Shown here piece after piece: positions 28,389 to 37,720 of a stretch of 64,000 nt of DNA. The first letter of the stretch is position 1; each line of letters opens with the position of its first letter. The notes under the pieces are model-generated. The model was given only the letters and a program-made list of their open reading frames with translations, did no database searches and was not told the DNA's origin. A program made the position numbers and the translations under genes. Source of the DNA: Streptomyces sp. 71268. GTDB taxonomy: Bacteria > Actinomycetota > Actinomycetes > Streptomycetales > Streptomycetaceae. Location: assembly GCF_029392895.1 (NCBI RefSeq), contig NZ_CP114200.1:4495001-4559000 (forward strand), read 5' to 3'.

Positions 28389-29240
28389 TCAAACCTGGGC
28401 ACTCTGCGCGGCCTGCAAGGCGAGAGCGCGTGTGGGCGTACGACGTCGAGATGTGTACCAGACCAGCCCCGCCGCGGCGGCGGCTCCTACGGCAGCGGCT
28501 GCCGCCAGCACCGGGGGCGGCGGCATGGACAGCGAGGGGACGCGTTGCTTCAGTCGAACCGGACGGTTGAAGTTGAGGATGGGCCAGCCGCGAGCGCTCG
28601 CTTCTCGGCGCAGGCTGCGGTCGGGGTTCACGGCGTGTGGGTGGCCGACTGACTCCAGCATGGGGACGTCCGTGACGGAGTCGCTGTACGCGTACGAGCG
28701 CGACAGGTCGTAACCCTCGGACTCGGCCAACTCGGCTATGGCTTCGGCCTTGGTGGGGCCGTACGCGTAGTACTCCACCTCGCCCGTGAAGCAGCCGTCC
28801 TCGACCACCATCCGGGTGGCCACGACCCGGTCGGCGCCGAGCAGCGCTCCGATCGGCTCGACGACCTCCGCTCCGGAGGTGCTGACGATCACGACGTCGC
28901 GGCCCGCCGCGTGGTGCTCCTCGATGAGGGAGGCGGCCTCGTCGTAGATGATGGGGTCGATCAGGTCGTGCAGAGTTTCAGCCACTATCTCCCGCACCTG
29001 CTGTACGTTCCAACCGCGACAGAGCGCGGAAAGATATTCCCGCATCCGCTCCATCTGGTCATGGTCGACGCCTCCGACAAGGAAGACGAACTGTGCATAT
29101 GCGGTGCGTAGTACGGCTCGGCGGTTGATCAGGCCGCCTTGGTAGAAGGACTTGCTGAACGTGAGAGTGCTCGACTTCGCAATGACCGTCTTGTCCAGAT
29201 CAAAGAAGGCGGCTGTGCGCGGCAAGGAGTGGTTTTCCAC
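28389..29240 (-). CDS. HAD-IB family hydrolase with C-terminal membrane anchor
   Basis: The 283-residue phosphatase-fold protein starts VENHSLPRTAAFFDLDKTV: the catalytic pair is Asp14 and Asp16. Motif II is VVIVSTSGAEVVEP, motif III is GPTKAEAI with Lys, and motif IV is YSDSVTDVPML. The C-terminus has an Ala-rich membrane helix (AAAAVGAAAAAGLVWY) followed by arginines. It matches the SerB-like HAD-IB group near the tad locus in Streptomyces. The GTG start lacks a clear Shine-Dalgarno. Substrate is unknown; in related species, annotation ties it to sporulation, which is only suggestive. Confidence 0.85.
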   Translation of the reverse strand: MENHSLPRTAAFFDLDKTVIAKSSTLTFSKSFYQGGLINRRAVLRTAYAQFVFLVGGVDHDQMERMREYLSALCRGWNVQQVREIVAETLHDLIDPIIYDEAASLIEEHHAAGRDVVIVSTSGAEVVEPIGALLGADRVVATRMVVEDGCFTGEVEYYAYGPTKAEAIAELAESEGYDLSRSYAYSDSVTDVPMLESVGHPHAVNPDRSLRREASARGWPILNFNRPVRLKQRVPSLSMPPPPVLAAAAAVGAAAAAGLVWYTSRRRTPTRALALQAAQSAQV

Positions 29241-29385
29241 AAACTGAGCATAGGGCCCACCATTCGGCGTAAGCGGCGGCGAGTGGGTTTGCTTAGGAAG
29301 GCCCTCGGGTACACCATGGAAGTCACGGATCGTTCGCGACCGTGCTAACCCCGTCCGGCTCCTCCCCCCCCGAGTCGGTCGTGGG

Positions 29386-29420
29386 GACGACCCCCGCTCT
29401 CCCCCCCGGCGGGGGTCGTC
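29386..29420. other. Hairpin between the HAD gene and the tad locus
   Basis: Arms GACGACCCCCGC and GCGGGGGTCGTC (12 bp, perfect) with an 11 nt C-rich loop. It sits in the 449 bp divergent region, so it is not a simple terminator of either gene. Long C runs (8 and 7) lie on both sides. The rest of 29241-29689 holds the DnaA-box-like site and probable promoters. Confidence 0.5.
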
Positions 29421-29581
29421 GCATGTCCAGACGTCTTTCGGCGCGTCGCTCTTGATCATTTTTCTTCCCCGGTGTCCGTTCGTCGCGCTTCCACCATGAG
29501 TCTGCCCTGTAACCCTGCGTAATCGCGGCGTTGGCGTGGAAGTAGCCGGTTTAGGGGACGGCGATATTCACAACCGACGAG

Positions 29582-29590
29582 TTATCCACA
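29582..29590 (+). promoter_or_regulatory. DnaA-box-like TTATCCACA upstream of the tad locus
   Basis: TTATCCACA is an exact match to the general DnaA box; the Streptomyces consensus has TTGTCCACA. It lies about 100 bp before the ssd start in AT-richer sequence. A second exact copy lies at 32962-32970 inside tadC. Confidence 0.5.
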
Positions 29591-29689
29591 GTTTTGGACC
29601 AAGATCCCCGAGATTTCTCGGATCGCTGCACAGTCGATTCCCGCGATGTTCGCGGGCTCGACAGCGGGTAGCGAGATGAGGAGGGGACC

Positions 29690-30793
29690 ATGGCTGGAAC
29701 TAACGCCTCCGGTCAACTGGGAGAGGCCACCGATCTACGGCGTAGACCGCTGATCGTGACGGAAGACGAAGGGCTTCTCGACGACTTGTTGCGGTTGTGT
29801 GCCGCGGCCGGCTCGGCACCGGAAGTGGCGCATGGAACGCTCGCCGGCAGCAGTGGTTGGGAAGGCGCGCCACTGGTTCTCGTCGGCGACGACTGCGCAC
29901 GGCGCTTGGCGGGCGTACCCCGCAGGCAGGGCGTGCTGCTCATCGGCCGAGACCTCGATGACCCGGGCATCTGGCGGCGGGGCATCGAGATGGGGGCCGA
30001 GTGCGTGCTCTTCCTGCCCGATGCCGAGACCTGGCTCGTGGACCGGATCGCCGACGTCACCGAGGGCGTGGGCGACCAGGCCGTCACCGTTGGCGTCATC
30101 GGGGGCAGGGGCGGCGCCGGAGCCAGCACCCTGGCCTGCGCCCTCGCGGTGTCGGCCGCCCGGGCCGGGCAGCGCACCATGCTCATTGACGGCGATCCGC
30201 TGGGCGGCGGCCTCGACGTCCTGCTCGGCGGGGAGAGTACGCCGGGCCTCAGGTGGCCGGCCTTCGCCGAGTCGCAGGGCCGGGTGGCGGCGGGAGCGCT
30301 CGAAGAGTCGCTGCCCGAGCTGCACTCCCTGCGCCTGCTCAGTTGGGATCGGGGCAGCGTGGTGGCCGTTCCCTCGCCGGCGGTCCGCTCGGTCCTCGCC
30401 GCGGCGCGCCGCCGGGGCGGTGCCGTCGTGGTCGACCTGCCACGACGCGTGGACCAGGCCGCAGCCGAGGTGCTCACGCAGCTCGACATGGCGCTCCTGG
30501 TGGTGCCTGCCGAGCTGAGGTCCGTGGCGGCGGCCCACCGGGTCGCCTCCTGTGTGCGGATGGTGTTGCGCGATCTACGGGTCGTGGTCAGGGGCCCGAC
30601 CGGGGACGGGCTGGCCGACGAGGAGATCGCCCGGCTGCTCGACCTGCCGCTGGCCGGCGAGCTGCCGCCCGAAACGGGCCTGCTCGCGGCGCTGGAGTCG
30701 GGTGAACCGCCGGGTGCGAGCGAGCGTGGTCCGCTCGCCAGGTTCTGCGCCGACTTCTGGGCTCGGGCGTTGCCCAGTGGGGGTGCCGCATGA
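29690..30793 (+). CDS. ssd: Septum-site-determining-like / TadZ (CpaE-like) protein
   Basis: The 367-residue protein has a receiver-like N-terminus (about 1-130) and a MinD-type ATPase with a deviant P-loop GGRGGAGASTLACALA (no Lys), then LIDGDPLGGGLDVLLG and VVVDLPRRVD. It belongs to the actinobacterial Ssd/TadZ group that positions the Tad apparatus and whose mycobacterial member affects septation. GAGGAGGGG precedes the ATG. The stop overlaps the tadA start (ATGA), so it is first gene of the operon. The missing P-loop Lys is usual for the group. Confidence 0.85.
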   Translation: MAGTNASGQLGEATDLRRRPLIVTEDEGLLDDLLRLCAAAGSAPEVAHGTLAGSSGWEGAPLVLVGDDCARRLAGVPRRQGVLLIGRDLDDPGIWRRGIEMGAECVLFLPDAETWLVDRIADVTEGVGDQAVTVGVIGGRGGAGASTLACALAVSAARAGQRTMLIDGDPLGGGLDVLLGGESTPGLRWPAFAESQGRVAAGALEESLPELHSLRLLSWDRGSVVAVPSPAVRSVLAAARRRGGAVVVDLPRRVDQAAAEVLTQLDMALLVVPAELRSVAAAHRVASCVRMVLRDLRVVVRGPTGDGLADEEIARLLDLPLAGELPPETGLLAALESGEPPGASERGPLARFCADFWARALPSGGAA

Positions 30794-31947
30794 GCAGCGC
30801 CCTGTTGGACGCCGTGCGCACCCGGTTGGCGGGCAGCGGAGCGGACCCGACGCCGGCGCGAGTCGCCGCCGCGTTGCGGGCGGAAGGACGGCTCCTCGGT
30901 GACACGGAAGTCCTGGGGGTCGTCCAGGACCTGCGCTCCGAACTGGTGGGTGCCGGGCCCCTCGAACCGTTGCTCGCCCTCCCGGACGTCACCGACGTGC
31001 TGGTCACCGCGCCCGACCAGGTATGGATCGACCGAGGCGCGGGGCTGGAGCGCACCGAGGTTCGGTTCGCCGACGCGGCAGCCGTGCGCAGGCTCGCGCA
31101 GCGGCTGGCGGCCGTGGCCGGTCGCAGGCTCGACGACGCGAAGCCCTGGGTGGACGCCCGACTACCGGACGGCACGCGGCTGCACGCCGTGCTGCCCCCG
31201 GTCGCCGTGGCGAGCACGTGCCTGTCGCTGCGCGTGGTGCGTCCCCGGGCGTTCACGCTCGCCGAGCTGGTGGCGGCGGGCACGGTGCCACCCGGCGGGG
31301 AAGCGCTGCTCCGGGCGATCCTGGACGCGCGGCTTTCGTACGTCATCAGCGGCGGCACGGGATCGGGGAAGACGACCCTGCTCAGCACCCTGCTGGGCCT
31401 GGTGGGACCGGGCGAGCGCATTGTGCTGGCCGAGGATTCCGCGGAGCTGCGACCTGACCACCCCCATGTCGTACGGCTGGAGACGCGCCCCGCCAACCAG
31501 GAGGGCCGTGGCCTGGTGACGTTGCGGGACCTGGTGCGGCAGGCGTTGCGCATGAGACCCGACCGGCTGGTGGTGGGCGAGGTTCGCGGGCCCGAGGTGA
31601 CGGACCTGCTGTCGGCGCTGAACACCGGCCATGAGGGCGGCTGTGGGACGGTCCACGCGAACGCGGCGGGGGATGTTCCGGCCCGGCTGGAGGCGCTGGG
31701 CTCGACGGCAGGACTCGATCGGGCGGCGCTGCACAGCCAGTTGGCCGCGGCGCTGTCCGTGATCGTCCATCTGGCCAGGGACCGGCGGGGCCGCCGGCGG
31801 ATCGCCGAACTGCACGTGCTGGAGCGCGATCGGGAGGGGCTGGTGACCACGGCGCCCGCGGCGCTGTGGAGCCCGCACGGATTCCAGCGGGCGCCAGGCT
31901 GGACCCGCCTGGAGCAGTTGTGCGCGCGGGGAGGTGGCGGCGCGTGA
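30790..31947 (+). CDS. tadA: TadA/CpaF-type secretion ATPase
   Basis: Hexameric ATPase powering Tad/Flp pilus assembly. In 385 residues it shows Walker A GGTGSGKTT at about 186-194, the Asp box ERIVLAEDSAEL, Walker B RLVVGEVRGPEV and His box TGHEGGCGTVHAN. The order and all catalytic residues are intact. It overlaps ssd by 4 nt and tadB by GTGA, so translation is coupled. Confidence 0.93.
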   Translation: MSSALLDAVRTRLAGSGADPTPARVAAALRAEGRLLGDTEVLGVVQDLRSELVGAGPLEPLLALPDVTDVLVTAPDQVWIDRGAGLERTEVRFADAAAVRRLAQRLAAVAGRRLDDAKPWVDARLPDGTRLHAVLPPVAVASTCLSLRVVRPRAFTLAELVAAGTVPPGGEALLRAILDARLSYVISGGTGSGKTTLLSTLLGLVGPGERIVLAEDSAELRPDHPHVVRLETRPANQEGRGLVTLRDLVRQALRMRPDRLVVGEVRGPEVTDLLSALNTGHEGGCGTVHANAAGDVPARLEALGSTAGLDRAALHSQLAAALSVIVHLARDRRGRRRIAELHVLERDREGLVTTAPAALWSPHGFQRAPGWTRLEQLCARGGGGA

Positions 31948-32924
31948 TGGGTGGCGCGGTGACAGTTGAGCCTCTGGTGCTGTGTGCCGTAGTGCTCTGC
32001 CTGGTCGTGCTCCTGTGGGACGGCGCGGGTTCGGAACGCCACCTGCGGCGCGGCAGGCTGATACTGGCGGACTGCGCGGTGCCCCCGTCGGGCATCGGCA
32101 AGTCGAGGCCAGGCGAGCGCATGGGGCCGAGCGGCGGCCTCACGCGTCTGCTCGCTTCCTTGGGCCAGGGCGCTGGCTGGCCGCGTTGGCGCGAACGACT
32201 GCCGGGCCCGGTGCGGCGATGGGATCTCGGTGGCGAGCTGGCCTGCCTGCCGGCGGGGTGTGTCCTCGCCTTGCTGACCGACTCCGTACTGCCCCTGGTC
32301 GGTGCCGCCCTGGCGGCTCCCGTGGGCTGGCGGTGGCGCCGGGCCCGGGCGGTGGAGCGACACCGAGCACGAACGAGCGCGGCAGTGATCGCACTCTGCG
32401 CCGCCGTCTCCGGCGAACTGCGTGCCGGGCGGCAGCCCGGAGAAGCCTTGCGGGTCGTCGACGTGGCGGACCTGCCCGACGGGTGGGAAGCGGTCACGAC
32501 GGCCGCGCGCTTCGGCGGCGACGTGCCCACCGCGCTGCGTGAGGTGGCCCGGTCGCCGGGTGCGGAAGGGCTGGCGGGGGTGGCCGCGTGCTGGCAGGTA
32601 GCGGTAGACGGAGGCGCGGGGCTCGCGGACGGTCTCGATCGCGTCGCGGCGGCTCTGCGTGCGGAGCGGAACCAACGTGAGGAGTTACGCGCGCAATTGG
32701 CGGGCGTGCGATCGACGGCGGTGATGCTCGCCCTGTTGCCCGCGTTCGGGCTCGTGCTGGGCAGTGCGCTCGGTGCTGGCCCGCTGCATGTCCTCCTCCA
32801 CACCCCCGCCGGTCTGAGCTGCCTGCTGCTCGGTGTGCTGCTGGAGGTGGCGGGCTTGGCCTGGACCGCACACATCGTTCGTCGCGCCGCAGGCTTGGCG
32901 AAACACACCACAAAGCAGAACTAA
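31944..32924 (+). CDS. tadB: TadB-like pilus platform membrane protein
   Basis: A T2SF-domain inner-membrane protein that works with TadC. The 326-residue product has membrane segments near the N-terminus (VLCAVVLCLVVLL), at LALLTDSVLPLVG, and two near the C-terminus, with the T2SF core ALRVVDVADLPDG...AACWQVAVDGGAGLADGLDRV. The GTG start overlaps the tadA stop; ATG 31947 is also possible, and GGGGAGG lies upstream. Confidence 0.85.
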   Translation: MMGGAVTVEPLVLCAVVLCLVVLLWDGAGSERHLRRGRLILADCAVPPSGIGKSRPGERMGPSGGLTRLLASLGQGAGWPRWRERLPGPVRRWDLGGELACLPAGCVLALLTDSVLPLVGAALAAPVGWRWRRARAVERHRARTSAAVIALCAAVSGELRAGRQPGEALRVVDVADLPDGWEAVTTAARFGGDVPTALREVARSPGAEGLAGVAACWQVAVDGGAGLADGLDRVAAALRAERNQREELRAQLAGVRSTAVMLALLPAFGLVLGSALGAGPLHVLLHTPAGLSCLLLGVLLEVAGLAWTAHIVRRAAGLAKHTTKQN

Positions 32925-32948
32925 CAGGGGCGATTGGGTGAGCGCGTG

Positions 32949-33809
32949 ATGGTCGGAGAAGTTATCCACAGGCTGGGGACGGTCGTTTCGCTGGCGTGCT
33001 TTGCTGGTTGTGCGGCGCTGGCGCTCAGCGCCGCGCGGGCCCGGCGCGGCAAACGGCGGTCGGCCGCACTCTGGCCAGACGGTTCGCGTGCTCCGCAAGG
33101 AGGCGCGGCCCCGGTGTGGCGCCGTTGGTCCCCCTTCGCCCGGCCGGCTGCGACACGGATCGGGATCGTACGAAAGGGCCTGACGGCCGGCGGCTGCGGG
33201 TGCCTCGGCCCCATCCTCCTCGACGGCTGGATGGGGTACGGAGCGGGGCTCGCCCTGACGTACGGCACCTGGCGGTGGCAGCGACAGAAGCTTGCCGGGC
33301 GCGAAGGTGAGCTGGCGGAAGGAGAGGCCGGCGCGGCGAGCGGCGCGCTGTCGGTCGGACAGAAGGCGCTGGCCGAGTCACAACTGCCGCTCACCGCTGA
33401 GATGTTGGCGGCCTGCCTGGCCGCGGGAGCGGGACCGCCGGAGGCTGCCGAGGCGGTGGGGAACTCGCTGGGCGGCCCCCTGGGTCGGCGGCTCGCCTGG
33501 GCGGCGGCGGAGCTGCGCCTCGGCGGCGAACCTTCCGCCGTCTGGGGACGCGTATCCGCCCTGCCAGGCGCTGATGGGCTCGCGCGGGCACTGGAGCGAG
33601 CAACGGTGACGGGCGCACCCGCTGTCGAGCCCGTCACGCGCCTGGCCGCCGACTGCCGAGCGGATCGCGGCCGAGCCGCCACGGCCAGGGCCAGACGCGC
33701 CGGGGTGCTCGCCACCGCGCCGCTCGGTCTGTGCTTCCTGCCCGCCTTCTTGCTGGTGGGCGTGGCGCCGGTGGTCATCGGGCTGGCCGACGGACTGCTG
33801 ACTACCTGA
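32949..33809 (+). CDS. tadC: TadC-like pilus platform membrane protein
   Basis: About 286 residues with an N-terminal segment (VSLACFAGCAALAL), a second at about 70-95, a T2SF-like core QLPLTAEMLAACLAAGAGPPEAAEAV, and a C-terminal hydrophobic pair. It partners TadB. ATG 32949 or GTG 32946 are the likely starts; a TTG at 32934 adds four codons. The DnaA-box-like TTATCCACA (32962-32970) lies within the first codons. Confidence 0.8.
   Translation: MVGEVIHRLGTVVSLACFAGCAALALSAARARRGKRRSAALWPDGSRAPQGGAAPVWRRWSPFARPAATRIGIVRKGLTAGGCGCLGPILLDGWMGYGAGLALTYGTWRWQRQKLAGREGELAEGEAGAASGALSVGQKALAESQLPLTAEMLAACLAAGAGPPEAAEAVGNSLGGPLGRRLAWAAAELRLGGEPSAVWGRVSALPGADGLARALERATVTGAPAVEPVTRLAADCRADRGRAATARARRAGVLATAPLGLCFLPAFLLVGVAPVVIGLADGLLTT
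32962..32970 (+). promoter_or_regulatory. Second DnaA-box-like TTATCCACA, within tadC
   Basis: Exact copy of the box at 29582, 3.4 kb apart on the same strand. It is placed at codons 5-8 of tadC. Functional binding is not established. Confidence 0.4.
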
Positions 33810-33844
33810 GCAACACACAACAACGACGAGGAGATGAGAGAGAC

Positions 33845-34066
33845 ATGGGGACGATCAGGCTGGTGCGTTGGGGCGTCCGACGGTGCGTGAACTGGCGCGC
33901 GGCGCTTCGGAGCAGGCTGGACGCGGGGATGGCGACCGCCGAGTACGCGGTGGGGACGATCGCCGCGTGTGCGTTCGCGGCCGTCCTGTACAAGGTGGTG
34001 ACGAGTGAGACCGTCACGGGTGCGCTCCAGTCAGTCATCCAGAAGGCGCTCGATGCGCAGTTCTAG
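33845..34066 (+). CDS. Flp-like pilin (DUF4244)
   Basis: A 73-residue prepilin. A basic leader ends at Gly28-Met29, where GMATAEYAVGTIAACAFAAVLYKVV matches the type IV pilin cleavage site: Gly before the cut and Glu at +5 with Tyr at +6, then a hydrophobic helix. GAGGAGATGAG precedes the ATG. It is the probable pilus subunit of the adjacent TadA-C machinery. No prepilin peptidase is encoded in this window. Confidence 0.85.
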   Translation: MGTIRLVRWGVRRCVNWRAALRSRLDAGMATAEYAVGTIAACAFAAVLYKVVTSETVTGALQSVIQKALDAQF

Positions 34067-34103
34067 GAGTCCAGTTGGGCGATCTGGGTGCGGCCCGACG
34101 CGT

Positions 34104-34499
34104 ATGGCGAGGACACCAGGGGCCCGTGGTGCGTCTCCTCCACGCCCCGCAGGGCGTGGCGATCGCGGGGCCGTCAGCGCGGAGGCGGCGGTTGTCTTGC
34201 CGACGCTGGCCCTGTTCGCCCTGACGTTGATCTGGGGGCTGATGGCTGCCTCCGCGCACATCCAGTGCGTGGACGCGGCGCGGGCGGGCGCCCGGGCCGC
34301 GGCGCGTTCGGAGACACCGGCCGCGGCGATGGCCGCCGCTCGATCGGCCGCGCCGCGCGACGCCAGGATCACCATGAGCCGAGAGGGAGAACTCGTGCGC
34401 GTGCGGGTCGAGACCCGTACGGCAGGGCCAGGTCCGCTGGCTATGACACTCCAGGGGGAGGCGGTGGCCCTTGCTGAGGACACGGTCACGGCGGGCTGA
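34104..34499 (+). CDS. TadE-like pseudopilin
   Basis: About 131 residues. The signature GAVSAEAAVVLPTLALFALTLIWGL is a TadE-type N-terminal helix with Glu five residues from the probable cut, followed by a small extracytoplasmic domain. ATG 34104 is used; ATG 34053, inside the DUF4244 3' end, is an alternative. It follows the pilin gene directly. Confidence 0.75.
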   Translation: MARTPGARGASPPRPAGRGDRGAVSAEAAVVLPTLALFALTLIWGLMAASAHIQCVDAARAGARAAARSETPAAAMAAARSAAPRDARITMSREGELVRVRVETRTAGPGPLAMTLQGEAVALAEDTVTAG

Positions 34500-34563
34500 A
34501 CCGCGGCGGCCGACCCCTGACGCGGCGAGGTGGCGCGGCGGTGGGAGGTGGAGGGACAGCGGG

Positions 34564-35316
34564 ATGGCGACGATCTGGGTCGCCGTGGCGGCCTCGGCGC
34601 TGTGCGTGGTGTTCACCGTGGTGCTGACCATGGGAGCGGTGGTGGCCGCCCGGCACCGAGCGGGTGGTGCCGCCGACTTGGCGGCCCTGGCCGCTGCCGA
34701 CCACGCGTTGGAGGGCGAACGAGTGGCCTGCGACCTGGCGGAACGGGTAGCCCGAGCGCAGGGCGCGCGCGTGGTGAAGTGCGCGGTACGTGGCGAGATC
34801 GCGGACCTCGTCGCGGAGGTGCCGGCGGCCCGGGTGACATCGGTACTCCCCTCCGGAGCGTCGAAGGCGCTGACCCCGCGCGTGCGGGCGCGGGCGGGAC
34901 CGGCGACCACGGATGTCGCGGCTCCTGTCGGTAGCGTCAGGCAGTTCGGTGCCGTGCGCGGTCCGACGGCGCCGGAGGCCGCCGGACCGGCCTCCGGCGG
35001 GACGAGTACGCCACACCCCGCGCCGGCGGCCGTGGTGTTCGCCATAGCGTTGACCTTCCCGGCGCACAGGAGGTCTGCCGGCTCGGCCGCTCCACTGCGC
35101 GGACCCAGGCGCTGGCCGACGTTGGGGCCGCCGATACCGGTTACGGCCCGGACTCGGCGGGCGGGGGCGAGGACTGGGCCAGTAGTTCGGCGAGGAGGCG
35201 CACGGCGGCCTTCTTGTCCAGCGGGTCGTTGCCGTTGCCGCACTTGGGGGACTGGATGCAGGACGGGCAGCCAGCGGCGCACTCACACGCGGCGATGGCC
35301 TCTCGGGTGGCGGTGA
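34564..35316 (+). CDS. TadG/Rv3654c-like pilus-assembly protein, overlapping the helicase antiparallel
   Basis: The conserved part is the first about 120 residues: GMATIWVAVAASALCVVF membrane helix, then GAADLAALAAADHALEGE, typical of TadE/TadG-like helicase-neighbour proteins. From about residue 155 the sequence becomes Pro/Arg/Gly-rich, and the stop (35316) lies 176 bp inside the convergent helicase. The tail may be an artefact of a lost stop. GGAGG precedes ATG 34564 by about 10 nt. Confidence 0.65.
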   Translation: MATIWVAVAASALCVVFTVVLTMGAVVAARHRAGGAADLAALAAADHALEGERVACDLAERVARAQGARVVKCAVRGEIADLVAEVPAARVTSVLPSGASKALTPRVRARAGPATTDVAAPVGSVRQFGAVRGPTAPEAAGPASGGTSTPHPAPAAVVFAIALTFPAHRRSAGSAAPLRGPRRWPTLGPPIPVTARTRRAGARTGPVVRRGGARRPSCPAGRCRCRTWGTGCRTGSQRRTHTRRWPLGWR

Positions 35317-37666
35317 GCCAGCGGGCCGCGGTGTGGAAGGCCCGCTCGGCGAAACCGGCGCCACCGGGGTGCCCGTCGTAGACGAACACGGTGGGCAACA
35401 GGGTGTCGGGGTGCAGCGGTACGGACACGCCGCCGATGTCCCAGCGGTCGCAGGTCGCGAACAGCGGCAGCATGCCGATCGAGGCGTGTTCGGCCGCGTG
35501 CAGGGCACCGCCCAGTGCCTCGGCGGTGACGTCGGCCCGTTCCAACTGGTCCCCGGTGACGGTCCACCAGACGGCGCGGGTGCGCAGGGTGCGAGGTGGC
35601 AGGTCCAGTTTCGTCTCGCCGAGCACCTCGCCGGTGATGAGCTTGCGACGGAGGAAGGAGACGACCTGATTGGTGACCTCGACCGACCCGAAGCACAGCC
35701 GGGCCTCACCCCAGGGCACTTCGGCGCTGGTCTCCAGGATGGCGATGCCGGTGGTGTCGCGGGCCGTGGTCGAGTAGGGCGGGTTGGCCTCCTCCACCAG
35801 GGCGGCCGAGTCCTCCAGGTCGAGGTGGCGGACGAGGTAGGTGCGGCCTTGGTGCAGGTGGACGGCGCCCTCGTGGACGGAGCCGTGCGCGGCGGCGGCG
35901 TCCACGGTGCCGAGCAGCCGGCCCGTTCCGGCCTCCACCACCTGGACGGGCTTGCCGCCCTCGCCCCGGATGTCGGTGAGGTCGACGGCCCGCTCCCGCC
36001 GGGTCCAGTGCCAGGCGGTGGCGCGGCGGCGCAGCAGCTTGCGCTGTTCGAGCTGCGGCAACAGGCCGGCGGCGGCCGGGCCGAAGAGTTCCAGGTCGGC
36101 CTCGGTCAGGGGAAGTTCGGCGGCGGCAGCGCACAGGTGCGGAGCGAGCACGTAGGGGTTGTCGGGGTCCAGCACGGTGGACTCGACGGGCTGTTGGAAC
36201 AGGGCTTCGGGGTGGTGGACGAGATAGGTGTCCAACGGATCGTCCCGGGCGACGAGGATGGCGAGAGCCCCCTGCCGAGCGCGTCCGGCCCGGCCGGCCT
36301 GTTGCCACAGCGATGCCCTGGTGCCCGGATAGCCGGCCAGCAGTACGGCGTCCAGGCCCGCGACGTCGACGCCGAGTTCGAGGGCGGTGGTGGCGGCCAG
36401 GCCGAGGAGTTGGCCGCTGTGTAGGGCCCGCTCCAGGGCGCGGCGCTCCTCGGGGAGGTAGCCGCCACGGTAGGCGGCGACCCGGTGACGCAGGCTGGTG
36501 GCGACTTCGGCGAGCCGTTCCTGGGCGATCAGGGCGATCAGTTCGGCGCCGCGGCGGGAACGCACGAAGGCGACGGTTCGGGTCCCCTGCACGGCGAGGT
36601 CGGTGAGGAGGTCGGCCGTCTCGGCGGTGGCGGTGCGGCGCACGGGGGCGCCGCGTTCCCCGTGCAGCTCGGTGAGGGGAGGCTCCCAGAGGGCGAAGAC
36701 GAGTTCGCCGCGCGGTGAACAGTCCTCCGTGATCTCCACCGGCGTGACGCCGGTGAGCCGGGCGGCCGACCGCGCGGGCTCGGCCGAGGTGGCGGAGGCG
36801 AGGAGGAAGACGGGTTCAGCGCCGTAGCGGGCGCAGACGCGGCGTAGCCGGCGCAGCACCTGGGCGACGTGTGAGCCGAAGACCCCGCGGTAGGTGTGGC
36901 ACTCGTCGATGACGACGTAACGCAGGGCCCGGAGGAAGGAGGACCAGCGCGGGTGCCCGGGGAGGATGCCTCGGTGCAGCATGTCGGGGTTGGTGAGGAC
37001 GTAGTTCGCGTAGCCGCGGATCCACTCGCGTTCCTCGACCGGGGTGTCCCCGTCGTAGACCGCGGCGCGGACGCGGGAGCCGAGCGGCGCGGCGAGGTCG
37101 GTGACCGCGCGGCGCTGGTCGGCGGCGAGCGCCTTGGTGGGGGCGAGGTAGAGCGCGGTCGCGCGCCGCGTACTGGGCCGTGCGCCGGTGCGCGTGTTCG
37201 CCTGGGCCCGGGAGCCCTGACCGGTGGCGTTCGGGTCGCCGGGGAGTTCGGCGCCGTCGAGCAGGGTGCTCAGCACGGGGGCGAGGTAGGCGAGCGACTT
37301 GCCGGAGGCCGTGCCCGTGGCGACGATCACAGATTCGCCGCGGAGCGCGTGCTCCGCCACCCGGGCCTGATGGCTCCAGGGGCGGTCGATGCCCGTCGCC
37401 GCGATGGCATCGATCACTTCCGGCCGGATCGCTGAAGGCCAGTCGGCATGCTGACCCGTACGCGGGGGCAAGTGCTCCGTATGAGTGATGCGCGCTGCCC
37501 GGTCCGCCCCGGCGGCGAGGTGATTCAACATGGCCCGCGGGGAGCGAGGCGTCCCAGCGGACCGAGGGAGTTGATTGTGGGCCATTGACCCAGAGTCTGT
37601 CACTGGCGTGGCGGACAATGGGCTCAAGGCGTCGTGCGCGCCTACTGGTAAGTGATTGAATGCCAT
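35141..37666 (-). CDS. DEAD/DEAH-box helicase with DUF1998 (YprA/MrfA/Hrq1 type)
   Basis: 841 residues. N-terminal region with [10 protein letters not shown], Walker [10 protein letters not shown] at 117-124, Walker [12 protein letters not shown] (DECH), motif III ASATS, motif [14 protein letters not shown]. The C-terminal DUF1998 zinc site uses [10 protein letters not shown] and SPKCGNG. MrfA-type helicases repair crosslinks and mitomycin lesions. ATG 37666 gives a TTA codon at position 6 (37649-37651), which would make translation bldA-dependent; ATG 37585 would avoid it. A GC-rich insert of about 28 residues follows LLDGAEL. Confidence 0.9.
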   Translation of the reverse strand: MAFNHLPVGAHDALSPLSATPVTDSGSMAHNQLPRSAGTPRSPRAMLNHLAAGADRAARITHTEHLPPRTGQHADWPSAIRPEVIDAIAATGIDRPWSHQARVAEHALRGESVIVATGTASGKSLAYLAPVLSTLLDGAELPGDPNATGQGSRAQANTRTGARPSTRRATALYLAPTKALAADQRRAVTDLAAPLGSRVRAAVYDGDTPVEEREWIRGYANYVLTNPDMLHRGILPGHPRWSSFLRALRYVVIDECHTYRGVFGSHVAQVLRRLRRVCARYGAEPVFLLASATSAEPARSAARLTGVTPVEITEDCSPRGELVFALWEPPLTELHGERGAPVRRTATAETADLLTDLAVQGTRTVAFVRSRRGAELIALIAQERLAEVATSLRHRVAAYRGGYLPEERRALERALHSGQLLGLAATTALELGVDVAGLDAVLLAGYPGTRASLWQQAGRAGRARQGALAILVARDDPLDTYLVHHPEALFQQPVESTVLDPDNPYVLAPHLCAAAAELPLTEADLELFGPAAAGLLPQLEQRKLLRRRATAWHWTRRERAVDLTDIRGEGGKPVQVVEAGTGRLLGTVDAAAAHGSVHEGAVHLHQGRTYLVRHLDLEDSAALVEEANPPYSTTARDTTGIAILETSAEVPWGEARLCFGSVEVTNQVVSFLRRKLITGEVLGETKLDLPPRTLRTRAVWWTVTGDQLERADVTAEALGGALHAAEHASIGMLPLFATCDRWDIGGVSVPLHPDTLLPTVFVYDGHPGGAGFAERAFHTAARWLTATREAIAACECAAGCPSCIQSPKCGNGNDPLDKKAAVRLLAELLAQSSPPPAESGP
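37597..37619 (+). promoter_or_regulatory. Promoter-like motif upstream of bldG
   Basis: CTGTCACTG, 8 nt, then GACAAT (37614-37619), shaped like TTGTCRGTG-N8-TANNNT with 7 of 9 matches in the first box. It would start a leader of about 95 nt before the bldG GTG. The opposite strand here also has TTGTC and a GACAGA that might serve the helicase. Confidence 0.4.
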
Positions 37667-37720
37667 CGCGGCTGCCGATCCATGGGGGGCGACCGCTCGA
37701 TGCAAGGTGCTGGAGGTTCC

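Noticed and set aside
29386..29420. Terminator for the HAD or ssd gene
   Set aside because: It lies between divergent starts, so neither gene ends there.
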